Source: Aplectana chamaeleonis
Taxonomy: Eukaryota > Nematoda > Chromadorea > Rhabditida > Cosmocercidae
Reading direction: 5' to 3'
Assembly: GCA_029168955.1 (NCBI GenBank)
Contig: JAPDOI010000143.1
Coordinates: forward strand, 992,001-1,056,000
Length of the DNA stretch: 64,000 nucleotides
In this document: positions 1-10,889 of the stretch, piece after piece
Layout: each line of letters starts with the position of its first letter
Position numbering within the stretch: position 1 is the first letter of the stretch
Translations under genes and position numbers: made by a program
Notes under the pieces: generated by a model
Told to the model about the DNA's origin: nothing
The model's input: only the letters and a program-made list of their open reading frames with translations
The model's database searches: none

Positions 1-286
1 TTTGCCTGGAAACACGCTTGCCCTTGATGTTCGCGCAGATTAGAAATATAATACTTCTCAGGTTACCAACAATAAAATTCAATGGTGAGTTCGGCCTCAG
101 ATTGGAGAGTGACCAAACTGCCGTAATCTCCCGAAAAAAACCGAAATAGATATCATATTTGTGTTCAGCACCGCAAATAGCGCTCCCAGGGTAAAAATTG
201 GGAGGAAATTCATGTCCTCCAGAGTCTCATAAAAGGGAATTGCTTCTTTTCTGATTACTAGCCTTATTTCACGTTTTCCTTTATAG

Positions 287-1391
287 GGTAGGAATGAAGA
301 GAGCTGGTTGGTGGCGAAGGAATACCTGGAATATGCGAGGAAATACCAGGCTGGAACGAGTGCCATTCGAGCCCATATCTTCAGAATTTGCCATCACAGG
401 TTGATATTATACATAGATCTGGAAAAATCCTTCATTTTTTCTCTATGGAATTGTTATCACTCTGTGGTGTTTAACAGAATGGGCTTTAGTTTGCTGGAAT
501 ATTCTGACCTGCGAATGAGGGTGTCCACTGAGCACCGCCTGGAAGATTTCGAATCGGTTGTTGAGGAGATCAGAATTAGAACGCGGGCGATCGCCGACGG
601 GGAGGAATCTCGACAACGGATAGCGGCGACTCGAGAGCTTTTCGAGCGAATTCAGTATGTTTTCCGGTAGAACCCATGTATTTGTCTTGTTTTTCCCTCC
701 ATAAGTGCTTTTGTTGAGGTGCGGAGAAAAGGAGATGGATCCTATAGAGGTGTCTCGAAGTCCGCATTGGATTTGCAAGCCGTATTTCCGGTTGTCAGAG
801 GTTCGTCTTTGTTTGTTTTCTGGGTATGTTGAGTACCTGTATGGAGCAGCAGTTTGTTCAGGTGGCTCGAGAGAGCATTGTTGGCGAGGGAGAGAAGACG
901 TATAAAGAGAAACGGAAAGAGCAACTTCAAAAAATTGCTGAGGAGCAGGGACTTTCTCTGAAGTTAGCTGTTTTAGGTTGCCATTGTAGTCTCTTATTTC
1001 TACCTCACAATTCCAGACAAGCACGAAAGAGAGAGCGAAGAAAGTTGAATGGTCAGAGAGCAATTAAATCGAAGCGGGTTGGTTCATGTGCTTTTTACGA
1101 TGACGGACCATCATATTCAGTGATGTTCTACGTTTAGCTGAGGTTCCCTCCATGTGCACGTTGTACTCAACCGGCCGGGCAGGGTTGTGCGCACGTATTC
1201 TGTAAGAAGTGTTGTCGCTGGACTTGTAAGCAGAAAGGATGGGATTGTAACGGTATGGCCTGTTTTATTTTCGGTTTTGTGTCCCACGTCCTGTAAACTT
1301 CATTTTTGCAGCTCACCGAATGAAGTACTCGCATCTCTTAGTTGAGCAGAATAAGAAAGATGAAGTTATAGAAGCGGCTGTGGAAGTTTAG
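287..1391 (+). CDS. 3' part of an unidentified six-exon gene
   Basis: I do not recognise this protein. Exons that join in phase are 287-399, 478-666, 706-790, 862-962, 1017-1051 and 1312-1391, ending in TAG. Introns start with GT (GTTGAT, GTAGAA, GTTGTC, GTTAGC, GTCAGA) and end in TTTATAG, TTTAACAG, CATAAG, GTTCAG, TTCCAG and TTTGCAG; the 706 acceptor and the 790 donor are weak. The joined frame gives about 195 residues, rich in Arg, Glu and Lys. Helical charged stretches include RIRTRAIADGEESRQRI (exon 2), EKRKEQLQKIAEEQGLSL (exon 4) and KQARKRERRKLN (across exons 4-5), which suggests a coiled-coil or RNA-binding protein. No start codon was found in the first exon, so the 5' end probably lies upstream, outside the window. 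A longer open frame on the opposite strand (443-1063) respects none of these splice sites. Phase consistency over six exons is the main support. Confidence 0.55.
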
Positions 1392-1554
1392 TAGGATACA
1401 CCATATCTTTGACTACGTTTCCTTCCAACTCTCTCTCTCTCTCTTTTTCTCTTGAGAGTGATTGTTTTTTATGTGTTGCTTCGAGGCACTCGACGAAATA
1501 TTAGCCTAGAAGTGTTCACACTCGAGCCGTAGTACGTAGCATGGGCTTGGCCCA

Positions 1555-1663
1555 GTGGCCGTATTCATAAAACCACGGGAGCCTCCTGGGCTGTCCGCCG
1601 CATACATTGACTGGTTCTAGAATTTTTTTCGAAAGCCTACCGTAGTTTCATGAATACGGCCAC
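1555..1663. repeat. Short inverted-repeat element (MITE-like)
   Basis: The ends GTGGCCGTATTCATAAAAC (left) and its near-complement (right, 1644-1663) face each other across about 70 bp. No coding capacity. A CT-rich microsatellite lies just upstream at 1429-1445. The stretch 1392-1751 shows nothing else. Confidence 0.6.
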
Positions 1664-1751
1664 ATGTGTTCCATCTCTGTGGTATAAACAAATACCCCGG
1701 CTTTATATGCTAATCTAGACCCATTGGGTTTAGGTTTGGAGACTCGAGCTT

Positions 1752-2011
1752 GCACGTACGCGGCGGGTTAGGTTGGGGTTAGGCAGGGTTTGGGGCGTCG
1801 GCGCGTTTCATGATTGCTGTGCGAGTGCTGGAGATAATCAATAGTTGGGGTCTCAACGGGGTTTCGGCTGTCCCACCCTCCTGGGTAGGGTTTGCGAGGG
1901 AAAGATTTTTCAGTGCTAGCCTAACCCCCTTTCAGCCCTCGCGCCGCTATCATCAAACGTACGGACGCTTCAAACCCTGCCTAACCCCAACCTAACCCGC
2001 CGCGTACGTGC
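1752..2011. repeat. 260-bp element with 42-bp inverted ends containing GGTTAGGC
   Basis: Arms 1752-1793 and 1970-2011 are almost perfect reverse complements. They contain GGTTAGGTTGGGGTTAGGC, which includes one copy of the nematode telomere hexamer TTAGGC but no telomeric array. The interior is unique sequence without a convincing ORF. This is a non-autonomous transposon-like foldback. From 2012 to 2541 I see no gene or repeat. Confidence 0.6.
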
Positions 2012-2549
2012 ATGCCGCCCCAGGATCGCATTTCTAGTTTTCTAGGTGCCGCATGCTCACATCTCACCAGGCGTCCCCGTGACGCCCTTCTCTCATTGGT
2101 CAGTTTGCCTATTGACAGATCATGTGTAGGTTTTGTTTGGCGGGAGGGAGGGCTTTTGGGAGAGGTATGCATATGGCCCTCGGTACCGATGAAGGCGAAG
2201 TCGAGTTTCCCGTATCACATAATTCGCAGCGGAAGTCGGACTCTGAACAGGGTTCAGCAGCCCTGTGGCAAGGGTCTCGAAAAAGCTACGACATTCCCCC
2301 TTGCTTAATTTTTCTTTCAAAGGAAAAATCATGATTTCCTATTACTTGTTGATTTTCTTCGCAATTCTCTGACCCAAGCAAAATTTCAAGAATTCAATTT
2401 TTTTATTTCTCTCCAGCATGGTCTACTTACGCTCCCTTATTAATTTATAAAAAAAACTATCTACTCATGAACTTTTCCCCAGAAAAATTTCCGATCCCCT
2501 TTAGTTTGCCATTTTTATCCTAAAGGTTCTCTCACTCCCCTACCTCCAC

Positions 2550-3005
2550 CAGGGATGAGCGGAATTCCGATTTCCGAATTCCGATTTCCGATGGTTTTTG
2601 GCCTTCCGATTTCCGAATTCCGATTTCCGAAAAAAAGCCTGAAAATGCGGAAGAAATCGGAAATATTCACGAGATAAAAAATTTTTACGCTCTCCCTAGC
2701 CAAATTCCCAGAGGGTTATTTTGGGCGCTGAATTTGGATTCGAGGTCCGTTTTCACTTTTCACAAAGCCAGAGTTAATTGTGTTTGCATGAAAACTTTCA
2801 GTAAAGAAGGATAAGTTCAAGTTCTTTGGTACACGCAGTCACCAGGGGGAGCGTTAAGAATTTCACTGAATGTATTTCCGATTTCCGCATTCCGATTTCC
2901 GATGGTTTTTGGCTTTCCGATTTCCGAATTCCGATTTCCGAAATTGAGAAGGTCCTTCCGATTTCCGATTTCCGAAGTTCAGAAAAAAATTTCCGCTCAT
3001 CCCTG
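2550..3005. mobile_element. Non-autonomous hAT-type transposon with 8-bp target duplication
   Basis: The element begins CAGGGATGAGCGGAA and ends TTCCGCTCATCCCTG. It is flanked on both sides by ACCTCCAC (2542-2549 and 3006-3013), a perfect 8-bp target-site duplication as made by hAT transposases. Both subterminal regions are arrays of the hexanucleotide-like word TTCCGATTTCCG, with a shared TTTTTGGC spacer. There is no transposase ORF, so it must be mobilised in trans. The ends resemble the element at 57463-58629. Confidence 0.85.
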
Positions 3006-3013
3006 ACCTCCAC

Positions 3014-3960
3014 CCTTTGGTAGGATATTATGTTTCGCTCAACCTTGACTCCGAGCTATTTGAGTTCGAATTGTCGCCACTTATGACTAGGCAGGTAGCT
3101 GAGCGGGCAGCTCTTGAGTTTTTTTTTGAGAGGGTATCAGTGTTGAGCCATTGGCTTCGTCTGATTATGCCAGCTACCACTTAAGTCAGTTTAACAAATA
3201 GGCTCCGGCTCGTGCGGTTAACGAACAACACAAATTGTTATAAAAACATGTTTGTAAAATTTCCATTGTGCGGTTCAGTGGTAGATCACTTGGGGATGTA
3301 GCACTAAGCGGAAGTAAATTCGTATAACTACGCGATATAATCGGTCTCAGCTGAATTTGACGAAAACGGTGTTCAAGAGAAACGTATACGTTTCTGAAGC
3401 CCAATTAATGCTCACCGGAACGACCATTCCTGATTGTTCAAGCTACGTTATCTAGGTCACGAGGTCCACATGAAGAAAGGTCTAGTGCTGGAGTTGAGTA
3501 AGAGAACGAGCAGCTAGGGGAGCTTTTATAACCGTCTGGGAAATTTTGATGAAGACGAAGAACATCTGTCTCCGTGCCCACCTGATCGATTCCACAGTTC
3601 TTCCGGCTTTAGAGGCAGTGTTCACGATAAAAAGCCGTATCACAGTTTTCGATGTTGTTGGGTACGTAAGCCCACTAAGAAGAGGTTAGTCGGTGAAAGT
3701 TCCCACAGAACACTTGAACAGCGGAGAAAAACTCGTAAAAGAAATCTCTGAAAAGGTTTATAATGCCTGCTCGCGTTTCGGGAGGCTGCGCACAAGGCAT
3801 CGAAGCTGACGTCGGGGAAATCGTTACGAGCTTAAAATTTTCAGGTATCCTCTGGTTCTGGGCCAATAGAAAGGAGATAAATGTTAAAGATGACGGAAAG
3901 AGATGAAACGTATTAGACAACAATGTTTCGCCTCTTATCCCTAAACATTGTAGATTTAAT
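3014..3960. other. No gene; isolated TTAA-MITE end
   Basis: Nothing coding is visible. At about 3611-3635 there is a single end of the dispersed TTAA MITE family (GAGGCAGTGTTCACGATAAA). No matching opposite end is nearby, so it looks like a truncated copy. Confidence 0.4.
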
Positions 3961-3989
3961 AAGCAAGAGGATCTTGAAAATATGTTAAA

Positions 3990-4260
3990 CTAGCACTCCC
4001 CGAGGCTCGTCGGTAGGGTAAGGAATGCAATAGGAATTTTAATGTTAGTAGCCACCTCATAGGCAATGTTAGTAGCCAGATTTGCTCTGTTTCTGCGCGC
4101 TTGTGCAGAGCAAGGGTAGAGACAGCGAGAAAGTGTGGGGAGAAGGAGACGCAGCGTACGCGCGCGGATGCACGCGATGAAAGGGAACAAATTTCACTCG
4201 GAAGCGGAGGATAAGTGGCTTCGCCTTCTGTCTCCTGTATCAAAAATTCTTCAAAAGTAA
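3990..4260 (+). repeat. Dispersed repeat family R-A, copy 1
   Basis: The core around 4085-4180 reads CTTGTGCAGAGCAAGGGTAG, then AGACAGCGAGAAAGTGTGG, followed by a CG-rich stretch (ACGCAGCGTACGCGCGC) and CACTCGGAA. The same order of words recurs at 15095-15235, at 21190-21300 (opposite strand) and, more diverged, at 29810-29915. The open frames here are products of the repeat, not genes. Confidence 0.6.
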
Positions 4261-4532
4261 TAGGGGTCAATTTGCATGCTGTAATGTTAGAACCTTTCGA
4301 AAAAAAGAAGAATATTTGAAAATTCGGTGCCTGTTCCTACGGTAAAACCATAACGTCCTATAGCAGGGCAACTGTTATGGGTCGTGGGCGGGGTGGCCCA
4401 ACGGGTTGGCTGGTTCACGAGATTTTCACCAACTTCCCAACAGTTTTTCATCACACTTCCGTTCTTAATCTTGTTAGAAGGACTCAAAGCTTACGTTTTA
4501 GCCAAAAAAAAACGGGCAACTCTCTCATCGTG

Positions 4533-4790
4533 AGCAATGCCTTTAACGCATGCTTTGGAAACCTGGGCAATACGCAAACAGGATGAAAGTGTGGTCCGCG
4601 TCAGTCAGCGCGCAGTCGAGAGGATGACGCTCGGAGTCTCATGTATCACGCAAGTGAGAGAAGGGGTTAGTAGTTCCGAGCTACGCAGACGGTCAAAAGT
4701 CAGGGACGCGGTCGAATATGCTGTCCTTCTGGGTCACGGACACTTCACGGGCAAGAGTATAGCCGCGTGCTTCGTAACCACATTAGTTTG
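4533..4790 (+). mobile_element. RTE-type LINE fragment (C-terminal region of reverse transcriptase ORF)
   Basis: One frame reads ETWAIRKQDESVVRVSQRAV, then ERMTLGVSCITQVREGV and SSELRRRSKVRDAVEYAV. This is the signature of the region after the RT thumb in nematode RTE-1-like retrotransposons: a G-x-E-x-W block, then RaMER-x-x-LG, then LR-x-x-S-x-I-x-DA-x-x-YA. No catalytic RT motif remains upstream, so this is a 5'-truncated relic. The ORF closes at 4789. The stretch 4791-5200 has no gene; AATAAA near 5086 could be its old polyadenylation signal. Confidence 0.6.
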
Positions 4791-5180
4791 ACTCAAAGGT
4801 AGATTTGCCTACAAATTAAAGCCTTACCTTATTTGAAATACTAGTTCAACCAATCCTTGTGAATGTCACTCTCACCCGCAGTGAAAAAACCCCATCGTTT
4901 TTAGTTGTAGAGAATTAAATGTTTTTTTTTGTAGGAAAGCCAATGCCTGGTATTGTTAGAAATACGGACTTTGTATGTTGCACATTCTCAGAAAGATTTA
5001 TATTGTATATCGTTAAGATTTATATATTTATATCGTTATTGTTTGATTTTGTACGGGTACCAACCTCCTCCCAGTTGTTGTGTAAATAAATGTTTGTTGT
5101 TATGATTTTTCGATGTATGATTAATGTCACGAAACATCTGTAATATTTGAATTTGGTATTTATGATTCTGCCTTATATGA

Positions 5181-5200
5181 TTTAATTTACTGATCTGCAG
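5181..5200 (+). promoter_or_regulatory. Possible trans-splice or outron acceptor ahead of pbs-7
   Basis: The stretch 5181-5200 is AT-rich and ends in CTGCAG, 34 bp before the proposed pbs-7 start codon. Nematode mRNAs often receive a spliced leader at such a site. There is no direct proof here. Confidence 0.25.
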
Positions 5201-5233
5201 GTTTTACGTGTGCCTAATAATTAAGCCGTTGAG

Positions 5234-8049
5234 ATGCAGCGAACCCTGTGAGTGCCATCTGTGATTCTGTGTCTCGTTTTTGCTCACAATTTCAATTCTT
5301 CATTCAGAAATCCGACATGTACCGGCACATCAGTCATTGCACTGCAGTATGATAAAGGCGTTGTTTTGATGACGGACCGTGTTGTTTCGTATGGAAAAAC
5401 TGCACGATACAAGGTTTGTTTACAATCTCGCACATCTGGGTGTTAGTATTTGAGGCGCTTGTTATACTCTGATGCGTGGCGCTACAGAAATGACTGGGTA
5501 TCTCTTACTGATGGACACATCCACTGTGCTGAGGCGCAAAAAGAACAATCGTTCGTGGACATTGTGGAGGGAAACCGCGGCAAGGGGAAGTTCATGCCTC
5601 GGTAGAGTGAGGTCGGTCCGAAAGGGACTTTCCGCCCTCGCGGCCGGCGTGCGTCTCAAGCGGCCATCGCGAAGGCATTTTTTGAACCTGTGTATCGATC
5701 AGCAAGAATATTAGACGAATATAAGAGTAATATCAGAGCCAGCTGTTTGCAGCCGTGGGTGGGCTCGTCCGAGAAAAGTTCATTGTGGCCGCTCCACATG
5801 CGCGCCGGCCGCGTGAGTGAACCGTCTCATTTGGTCACACTTTATATTGTATTAGTGCCAGACCTTACGCGTTTGCTAAATGATTATCAGATATTGTCAG
5901 CTGAATATTTTTTGGACGTGGGGCTGTAAAAAAAAACAAAATCCCTTGGTTCCTTCGCGTATGGGGGCGTAACGGAGGTTAGGGACTGCGAGGGAGCCGA
6001 GGAAAGGCGGGCTCAGCAGTGTTGCAAGCACCGCCATGAGTGGTGGGAACTTCGGTTTTTCTTCGCAGAGGATAGATTTGTCGAAACTACGAAAATACAG
6101 TTGACACGGAGCGGTGTGTCGGTTGTGGCTCCACTTTGTCGGTGCACAACATGATATGCGGCAAACTTCTTGCACGCAGCACATGCGTTGCATACACCGA
6201 GTTAGAGGTAGCATATTGGGCACCGACTATGGAGCCTTGATCTACACCGATCCGTGTCGACTGCAGAAAAGCCATGCTGCAGTAATAGGAAGTAAAAAAA
6301 ATGTGCTAGAACTTAAGGATTAAGACCTTTCGCCAATTCTAGTCTAGCGAAAGGAGACGCGATCATCTGAGGCGAGCCGTGCGTTAATCGCGACACCATC
6401 GGTCAACAAAGGTCTGATTGCCAACGACGATCTAGGCCTTGCCTGTACGCTGGACTATAATTGGCGAAATGCCTATATGTGCCTGCCCTACGCAGCAGCT
6501 TTCTATTCCGCTGAAGTATAAGCGAGATTCCGATTTTCGATTGTTTCCAACCATCTGAATCCCGCTTACTGAGAATGTCTCAAGGGAATTGTTGGAGCTA
6601 CATAAGGGTGCGGCGCCGTTACCTGTAATTTTAAGAATCTGATAACCATGACGTCGCAGCTCTAGGACTAGTCTACATTGTAGACTAGTCCTAGAGCTGC
6701 GACATCATGGTTATCAGATTCTACAATAGGGTGCTTAAGTTCAAAAAGTTGTTTTTTTTTCAATTTCTGTGGTTTTTCGTGCTCCGATTTCCGCTTTTGA
6801 AAAGAGGTAGCTGCGTTTTCCTTTCCATTAAAAACACTGAGGTGGTAACAGTTGTATCCTACAGAGAATGCGTGAATGATGTGTGAATGAAGAAAAAAAA
6901 TTTGATAGCTCCCGAAAAGTAATCCAGAGGATTTTTTCGGAATCCATCTTTTCCTTGATCCATACACTATTTCCATGTTCTCCGTCAGCTCGCGGTTCAG
7001 TTGCGTTTTCAAGCCCATTTAGTATCACCCCTGGTGCTGAATTTGCATCCAAAAGTTGACCGTTATCTCACGTCAAAAAACCCGTCTTCCACCCATGCTT
7101 TCGAAGCTATGTGAAATTGAATGAGAGCAGAAGGCAATGTTCCCCTGCTTTAGAATGTTTCTCGTCAATACAAAGTTAACAACAACATGATTGTCGCGTT
7201 CGGAGGTGACCATGCAGATTTCCAGTGGCTTCAGAATGTGATTGAGAGACAGGTGGGTCAGTCACGGAGCATCATTACAAGACCTCGTTGGAAAAGTTGT
7301 CATTGCAGGTGCTGGCATGGAAAATGATCGGCCAGGATTTGTCACCGAAAGCTCTCCATGGATATCTGACTAGTTTGATGTATGCTCGGTAAGTCTTCTG
7401 GTGCAGGATGTTAAACTTAAGTTGTTATTATTTGCTTAATTTTAGTCGCACCCGTCTCAACCCCATCTGGAACACGTTGATCGTGGCGGGAGTAGAGGAT
7501 GTGGAGAAGGGGAACAAGGAATGCAGCGTACCGTTCATCGGTGTGATCACACAGAAGGTTCGGTTGGAACTACCGAATCACTGTTTGCTCCTCTGAGAAA
7601 AGGGTGTATCATTCAGGGAGTAGCCTACCAGACGAAGCATGTTGCTACCGGAATAGCGGCTATGCTTCTCAATCAAGCTGTTGAGGATGAGTGGAGGAAA
7701 AAGGTTGGAAAAAGCTGAATGTTGTCTGGTTATTGTATAAGTTGGGCATGCTAAGCTCAAAATATGTGGAAAGTTTATATTGATTACTTTTGCAGGGAGA
7801 TAAATTGTCACGTGCAGAAGCTGAGGCCGTAGTGCGTAAAGCTCTTGAGCTCACCATCTACCACGACTGCACTGCTGATAATGATTTTGAAGTGGGTGTG
7901 GTGGATACCGAGGAGGGAGTAATTCTGGGCAAACAGGTAGGTTTTCAAACCAGGCGCAATGGGAAGGACAGTGCATGAAACTTCACTCCTTTCAGGAAAC
8001 CATCATAGGTGACTGGAGCATCGCTGAGACCAACTGTCAGTATGAATGA
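5234..8049 (+). CDS. pbs-7: Proteasome subunit beta-7 (PSMB4 type), seven exons
   Basis: The product is the non-catalytic beta-7 subunit of the 20S proteasome core, which sits in the two inner beta rings next to the catalytic subunits. Exons are 5234-5247, 5308-5413, 7154-7252, 7309-7388, 7446-7557, 7617-7703, 7796-7936 and 7996-8049; the first carries only the initial MQRT and part of a Leu codon. All junctions are GT/AG and in phase, giving 230 residues, about the size of the nematode protein. Family marks include [20 protein letters not shown] with [38 protein letters not shown] (human: SRRSKMNPLWNTMVIGG), [12 protein letters not shown] and the C-terminal DWSIAETN. The short N-terminus lacks the long mammalian propeptide. 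Intron 2 (5414-7153) is much longer than the other introns (52-107 bp) and carries repeats, a near-perfect palindrome and coding-like sequence. No stop or frameshift is visible; the gene should be functional. Confidence 0.95.
5447..5812 (+). other. Coding-like stretch inside the pbs-7 intron, one internal TAG
   Basis: One frame is open for 122 codons except for a single TAG at 5603-5605. It starts after a TGTTAG acceptor-like site and ends at a strong donor (CGC then GTGAGTG at 5813). Residues look protein-like: [37 protein letters not shown], then [18 protein letters not shown]. The TAG falls next to a possible donor (GTAGAG at 5602), so two exons are possible. I cannot assign a family. A further 47-codon frame at about 6099-6239 (containing ERCVGCGS) could belong to it. 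It may be a nested gene, a decayed gene copy or an insertion brought by a repeat. Confidence 0.3.
5930..6060. repeat. Dispersed repeat shared with 12660-12760
   Basis: TTGGTTCCTTCGCGTATGGG, then CGGAGGTTAGGGACTGCGAG, closely parallels TTGGTTCTTACGCGTGCTGG, then CGGAGGTTAGAGACAGAGAG at 12659-12720. It lies inside pbs-7 intron 2. Confidence 0.45.
6634..6722. repeat. 89-bp near-perfect palindrome
   Basis: Two 43-bp arms meet at a 3-4 bp centre (ACTAGTCTACATTGTAGACT). They differ at only one position, ATGACGTCGC on the left versus GCGACATCAT on the right. It lies within pbs-7 intron 2. In RNA it would fold into a long hairpin. Confidence 0.85.
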
Positions 8050-9175
8050 GTTCGCGTATTTATTGATCGTTTCGTGGTATTTACATCTCAATTGTTTTGT
8101 AGAGATATTCAACGTGTCTGAATGTAATGAATATTTAATTATGTGCGTGGGTGACTAGAATACATAGTGAGTACAGTACCAAAAACAAGAAAAAGTATTG
8201 GAAGAGCTACTCTTCAAGTGGCCAACATGCCCACACATTTGATTTTTAGCCGAAAAATCGGCTAGCTAGCGCATCCGGGAACCATCTCTAAAATGACTGT
8301 TGGGTTAGTCTTGGAATATTTGGCCTTCTTTTTTTCTGCGCCACGGAAGCATCCCTCAATGTGCCCTCGCCTCTGAAGCGATGTGCGAAAGAAATTTGAA
8401 GGCGTTCATGTCATCTACGGCTCACTAGTGGGCGAGAAATACAGTATAAAACGGTACCGACTGCACAATATCTCGCCATGAAGTCCACGTGATAACGAAA
8501 GAAGTTGGGGACAAAAGTTTTGGATGACGCAAGAAAATTCCTCTGTGCTTCAGCCAGAACAGGATAAAGTCACAAGCATAATGAAATCGAAAATATCAGA
8601 TCATTAGGCAAAAGATAAACATGATGGGTGAGCAACCATATGGATGCCGAACTTATCCTGCAGAGGTTGCTGGGCGGGATTCTATCCCGCTATCCCACCT
8701 CTAGCGCTGTTCGGTAGCTCACATTGCTACGCTCTGGCGCATTCCTGAAAAGCCATCTTCTTGAAAAGCTATCGCCGGCAGCGAACTGTCGTTTTGTGGA
8801 AGCATCGTTATCAGCTCTGCCCTGGAGTTCCTCCTCGTTTATGCCTTCTTTGGCTGATTTTAAACACAGTGTATAGAGGAACGCAATGTCGAGAGAGCTT
8901 AGAAAGAGGTGACAGCTCAAGAGGGTCCGCCCGGCCCCAATTTTTAGGATTGTCTTAAATGCTTTTTTTTTGCTGTGGCAAAGCAAGTATTTACGAAAAT
9001 CTCGTTAATTGGTGGCGGGCGGACTCCCTGTAATTAGCTGTCCTAACTTGCTCCTTCACGCTTTTTCTCCGACTTCACTTATTTTCAATTTTGTGATGGC
9101 AAGATTTACCCTCTCTTGAGGCTAACACAACATCCGTTTTCATCACTAATCTTTACTTCCACTGAAGTGTTCACA
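8050..9175. other. No gene seen
   Basis: Downstream of pbs-7 I see no convincing exon, repeat or clear AATAAA signal. Short frames at 8690-8986 lack codon-level or family support. Confidence 0.4.
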
Positions 9176-9473
9176 ATGAAAACCCTTTCAGAGTTGCGCT
9201 CAGAAATCGCAGGTATAGATGCTTACGATAGGAATCCTGCCGAAAAAGCTCAAAGAATGGCAGTAGAAGCCGAACAATAGCTGATAGGGCAAGCCGACGA
9301 AATCGAACGGGGGTCTGGCTGTTCATCACTTTTGACTACAGGCAATGATGGGATATGGCTTAGCTCGTCTACTGACTAAGTTCAGCTGCAGTGTCCCTCA
9401 TCAGAGGCCACATCCGCTGTTCAGTCCGGGTCTAGCACCGGCCAACTACCATGTTTTCCACTCGATGCGGTAC
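9176..9473 (+). pseudogene. Gag-like relic, N-terminal part only
   Basis: An ATG-initiated frame reads KTLSELRSEIAGIDAYDRN, then AEKAQRMAVEAEQ, a TAG, then LIGQADEIERGSG and, after another stop, a Ser/Thr-rich stretch to about 9470. The charged, helical start followed by a polar linker resembles N-termini of BEL/Pao gag polyproteins in nematodes, but I cannot confirm this by search. The frame has two in-frame stops and is cut off where a TTAA MITE end begins at 9496. No LTR is seen. Confidence 0.3.
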
Positions 9474-9495
9474 GTTCCTCACGGATTTTAACGCT

Positions 9496-9670
9496 TTAAA
9501 GGCACAGTTCAGCCTCAGAACCGAATTTTTGTTTTCCTGCTTATCTTGGAGAAAATTTTACGCTGATCACAAAAGTGTCTCCAGAATCGCTCAGACCTCT
9601 ACCAACGGAGTTATGGCCCCTCAAAGGTTCTGAATTTGAACGGCGAGAGGTGCGCGGACGAGTTGTCTCG
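9496..9670 (+). mobile_element. Partial TTAA-family MITE
   Basis: It starts TTTAAAGGCACAGTTCAGC, then internal words shared with full copies: ACGGAGTTATGGCCCCTCAA and ACGAGTTGTCTCGAGC. The opposite terminus is missing. The closest relative in the window is the copy at 23216-23707, which also has AGGCACAGT ends. Confidence 0.5.
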
Positions 9671-10139
9671 AGCCTTTTTTCTCGTTATTCGCAGCTATCC
9701 GTTTGAAGCAGGCCAGCTACTACAGAAAGATGTAGGAATTCCACACATTTCCGGAAGGGGCGTAGTGTCGTTCGGAAAAGTCCTCGTTAGGGAGGGAGGT
9801 CGTTAGTTCGTTGAGACCCTTTGCCGACAAGCTGTTGGACCCTAATTTCCATGCATAGCCGAACAATAAAGTACCGGAGCGTTCCCTATCGAAAAAAGCT
9901 GAATTCATTTCTCATAAACAGGTTTGTTCAGAATGATTCGTTGTTGATAACATGGGCTAATGTTTCATGAAAAATAAACTGATGGACAAAAATGAAAAGC
10001 TCATGATAGCGTTACAATAACTGTAGCGCAGCTGACGCGTACCACATTTTCACTTCAAATTGCGCACCGCATTTGGCTTCAACTCGCCCATGCGTAACTC
10101 TGCAAGCGCGAAGTCAATTTTCATAGTATTTTTGAAAAA

Positions 10140-10760
10140 AGCCCTTTTTCCATTGGAAGAAGCGTGGAAAGTTGGTAGGTACATCCAATAATGGTCTTAA
10201 ATGTAGCATACACGCTCGTAAACGTGTTTGAGATAACTACGGAAATAGAATCGTAGGGCTCAGAACTCGACGTCTACGCATTTGGAAGCGTCAGAATTGA
10301 CCCACAATGCCGCCACACGAGTGAGAAGCTAACCCCGCCTCTGTATCTGGCCGCCCATGTATTTGCCGTTTTCATCCCAAACAGGGGTTCTGGGCTATTT
10401 CCACCGTCGTCGACGTTTGTGGGTAGTACAATGGATACAATAATCAAGCCATATACATCGACGACAAAGGGAGTGGCGCAGCACCCCTGTTTTGAAGGAG
10501 AACAGCGAATACAGGGGCGGACAGATACCTGGGCGGGGCCAACCTCTTACTCGTGTAGCGGCATTGTGGGTCGTTTTTGACGCTTCAAAATGCGTAGGCG
10601 TTGTGTTCTGAGCCATACCATTCTATTTACGCAGTTATCTGAAACTTGTTTACGAGCGTGTACGCTGCCTTCAATTGTATCCTGAGAGTCGAAAAGAATG
10701 GAGAAAACGACGTGATTCAGGTCGAAAAGGCGGCAGTGCCCTTTTTTTGACGGCATTAAC
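10140..10760. repeat. Foldback element, diverged inverted arms
   Basis: The left arm, about 10200-10400 (ACGCTCGTAAACGTGTTTGA, CCACAATGCCGCCACACGAG, CCAAACAGGGGTTCTG), is matched in reverse by about 10478-10665 (CTCGTGTAGCGGCATTGTGG, TTACGAGCGTGTACGCTGC). Similarity can be followed weakly outwards to about 10060 and 10800. No coding capacity; the exact ends are uncertain. It is probably a non-autonomous DNA element. Confidence 0.55.
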
Positions 10761-10889
10761 GATATTTGAGGAAAGCTTCTTCTCGAGCTGAAAAGCTGAT
10801 TTTTGGTGAGCACGCTTGAAATGGGTGGAGGTAGCTCCTAATCGATTTTCAAGTTGACAGCTCAATTTAAGCGGAGCTTGGAAGCTGAA

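Noticed and set aside
443..1063. 206-codon minus-strand open frame
   Set aside because: It is antisense to six in-phase plus-strand exons, has no recognisable domain and no splice logic.
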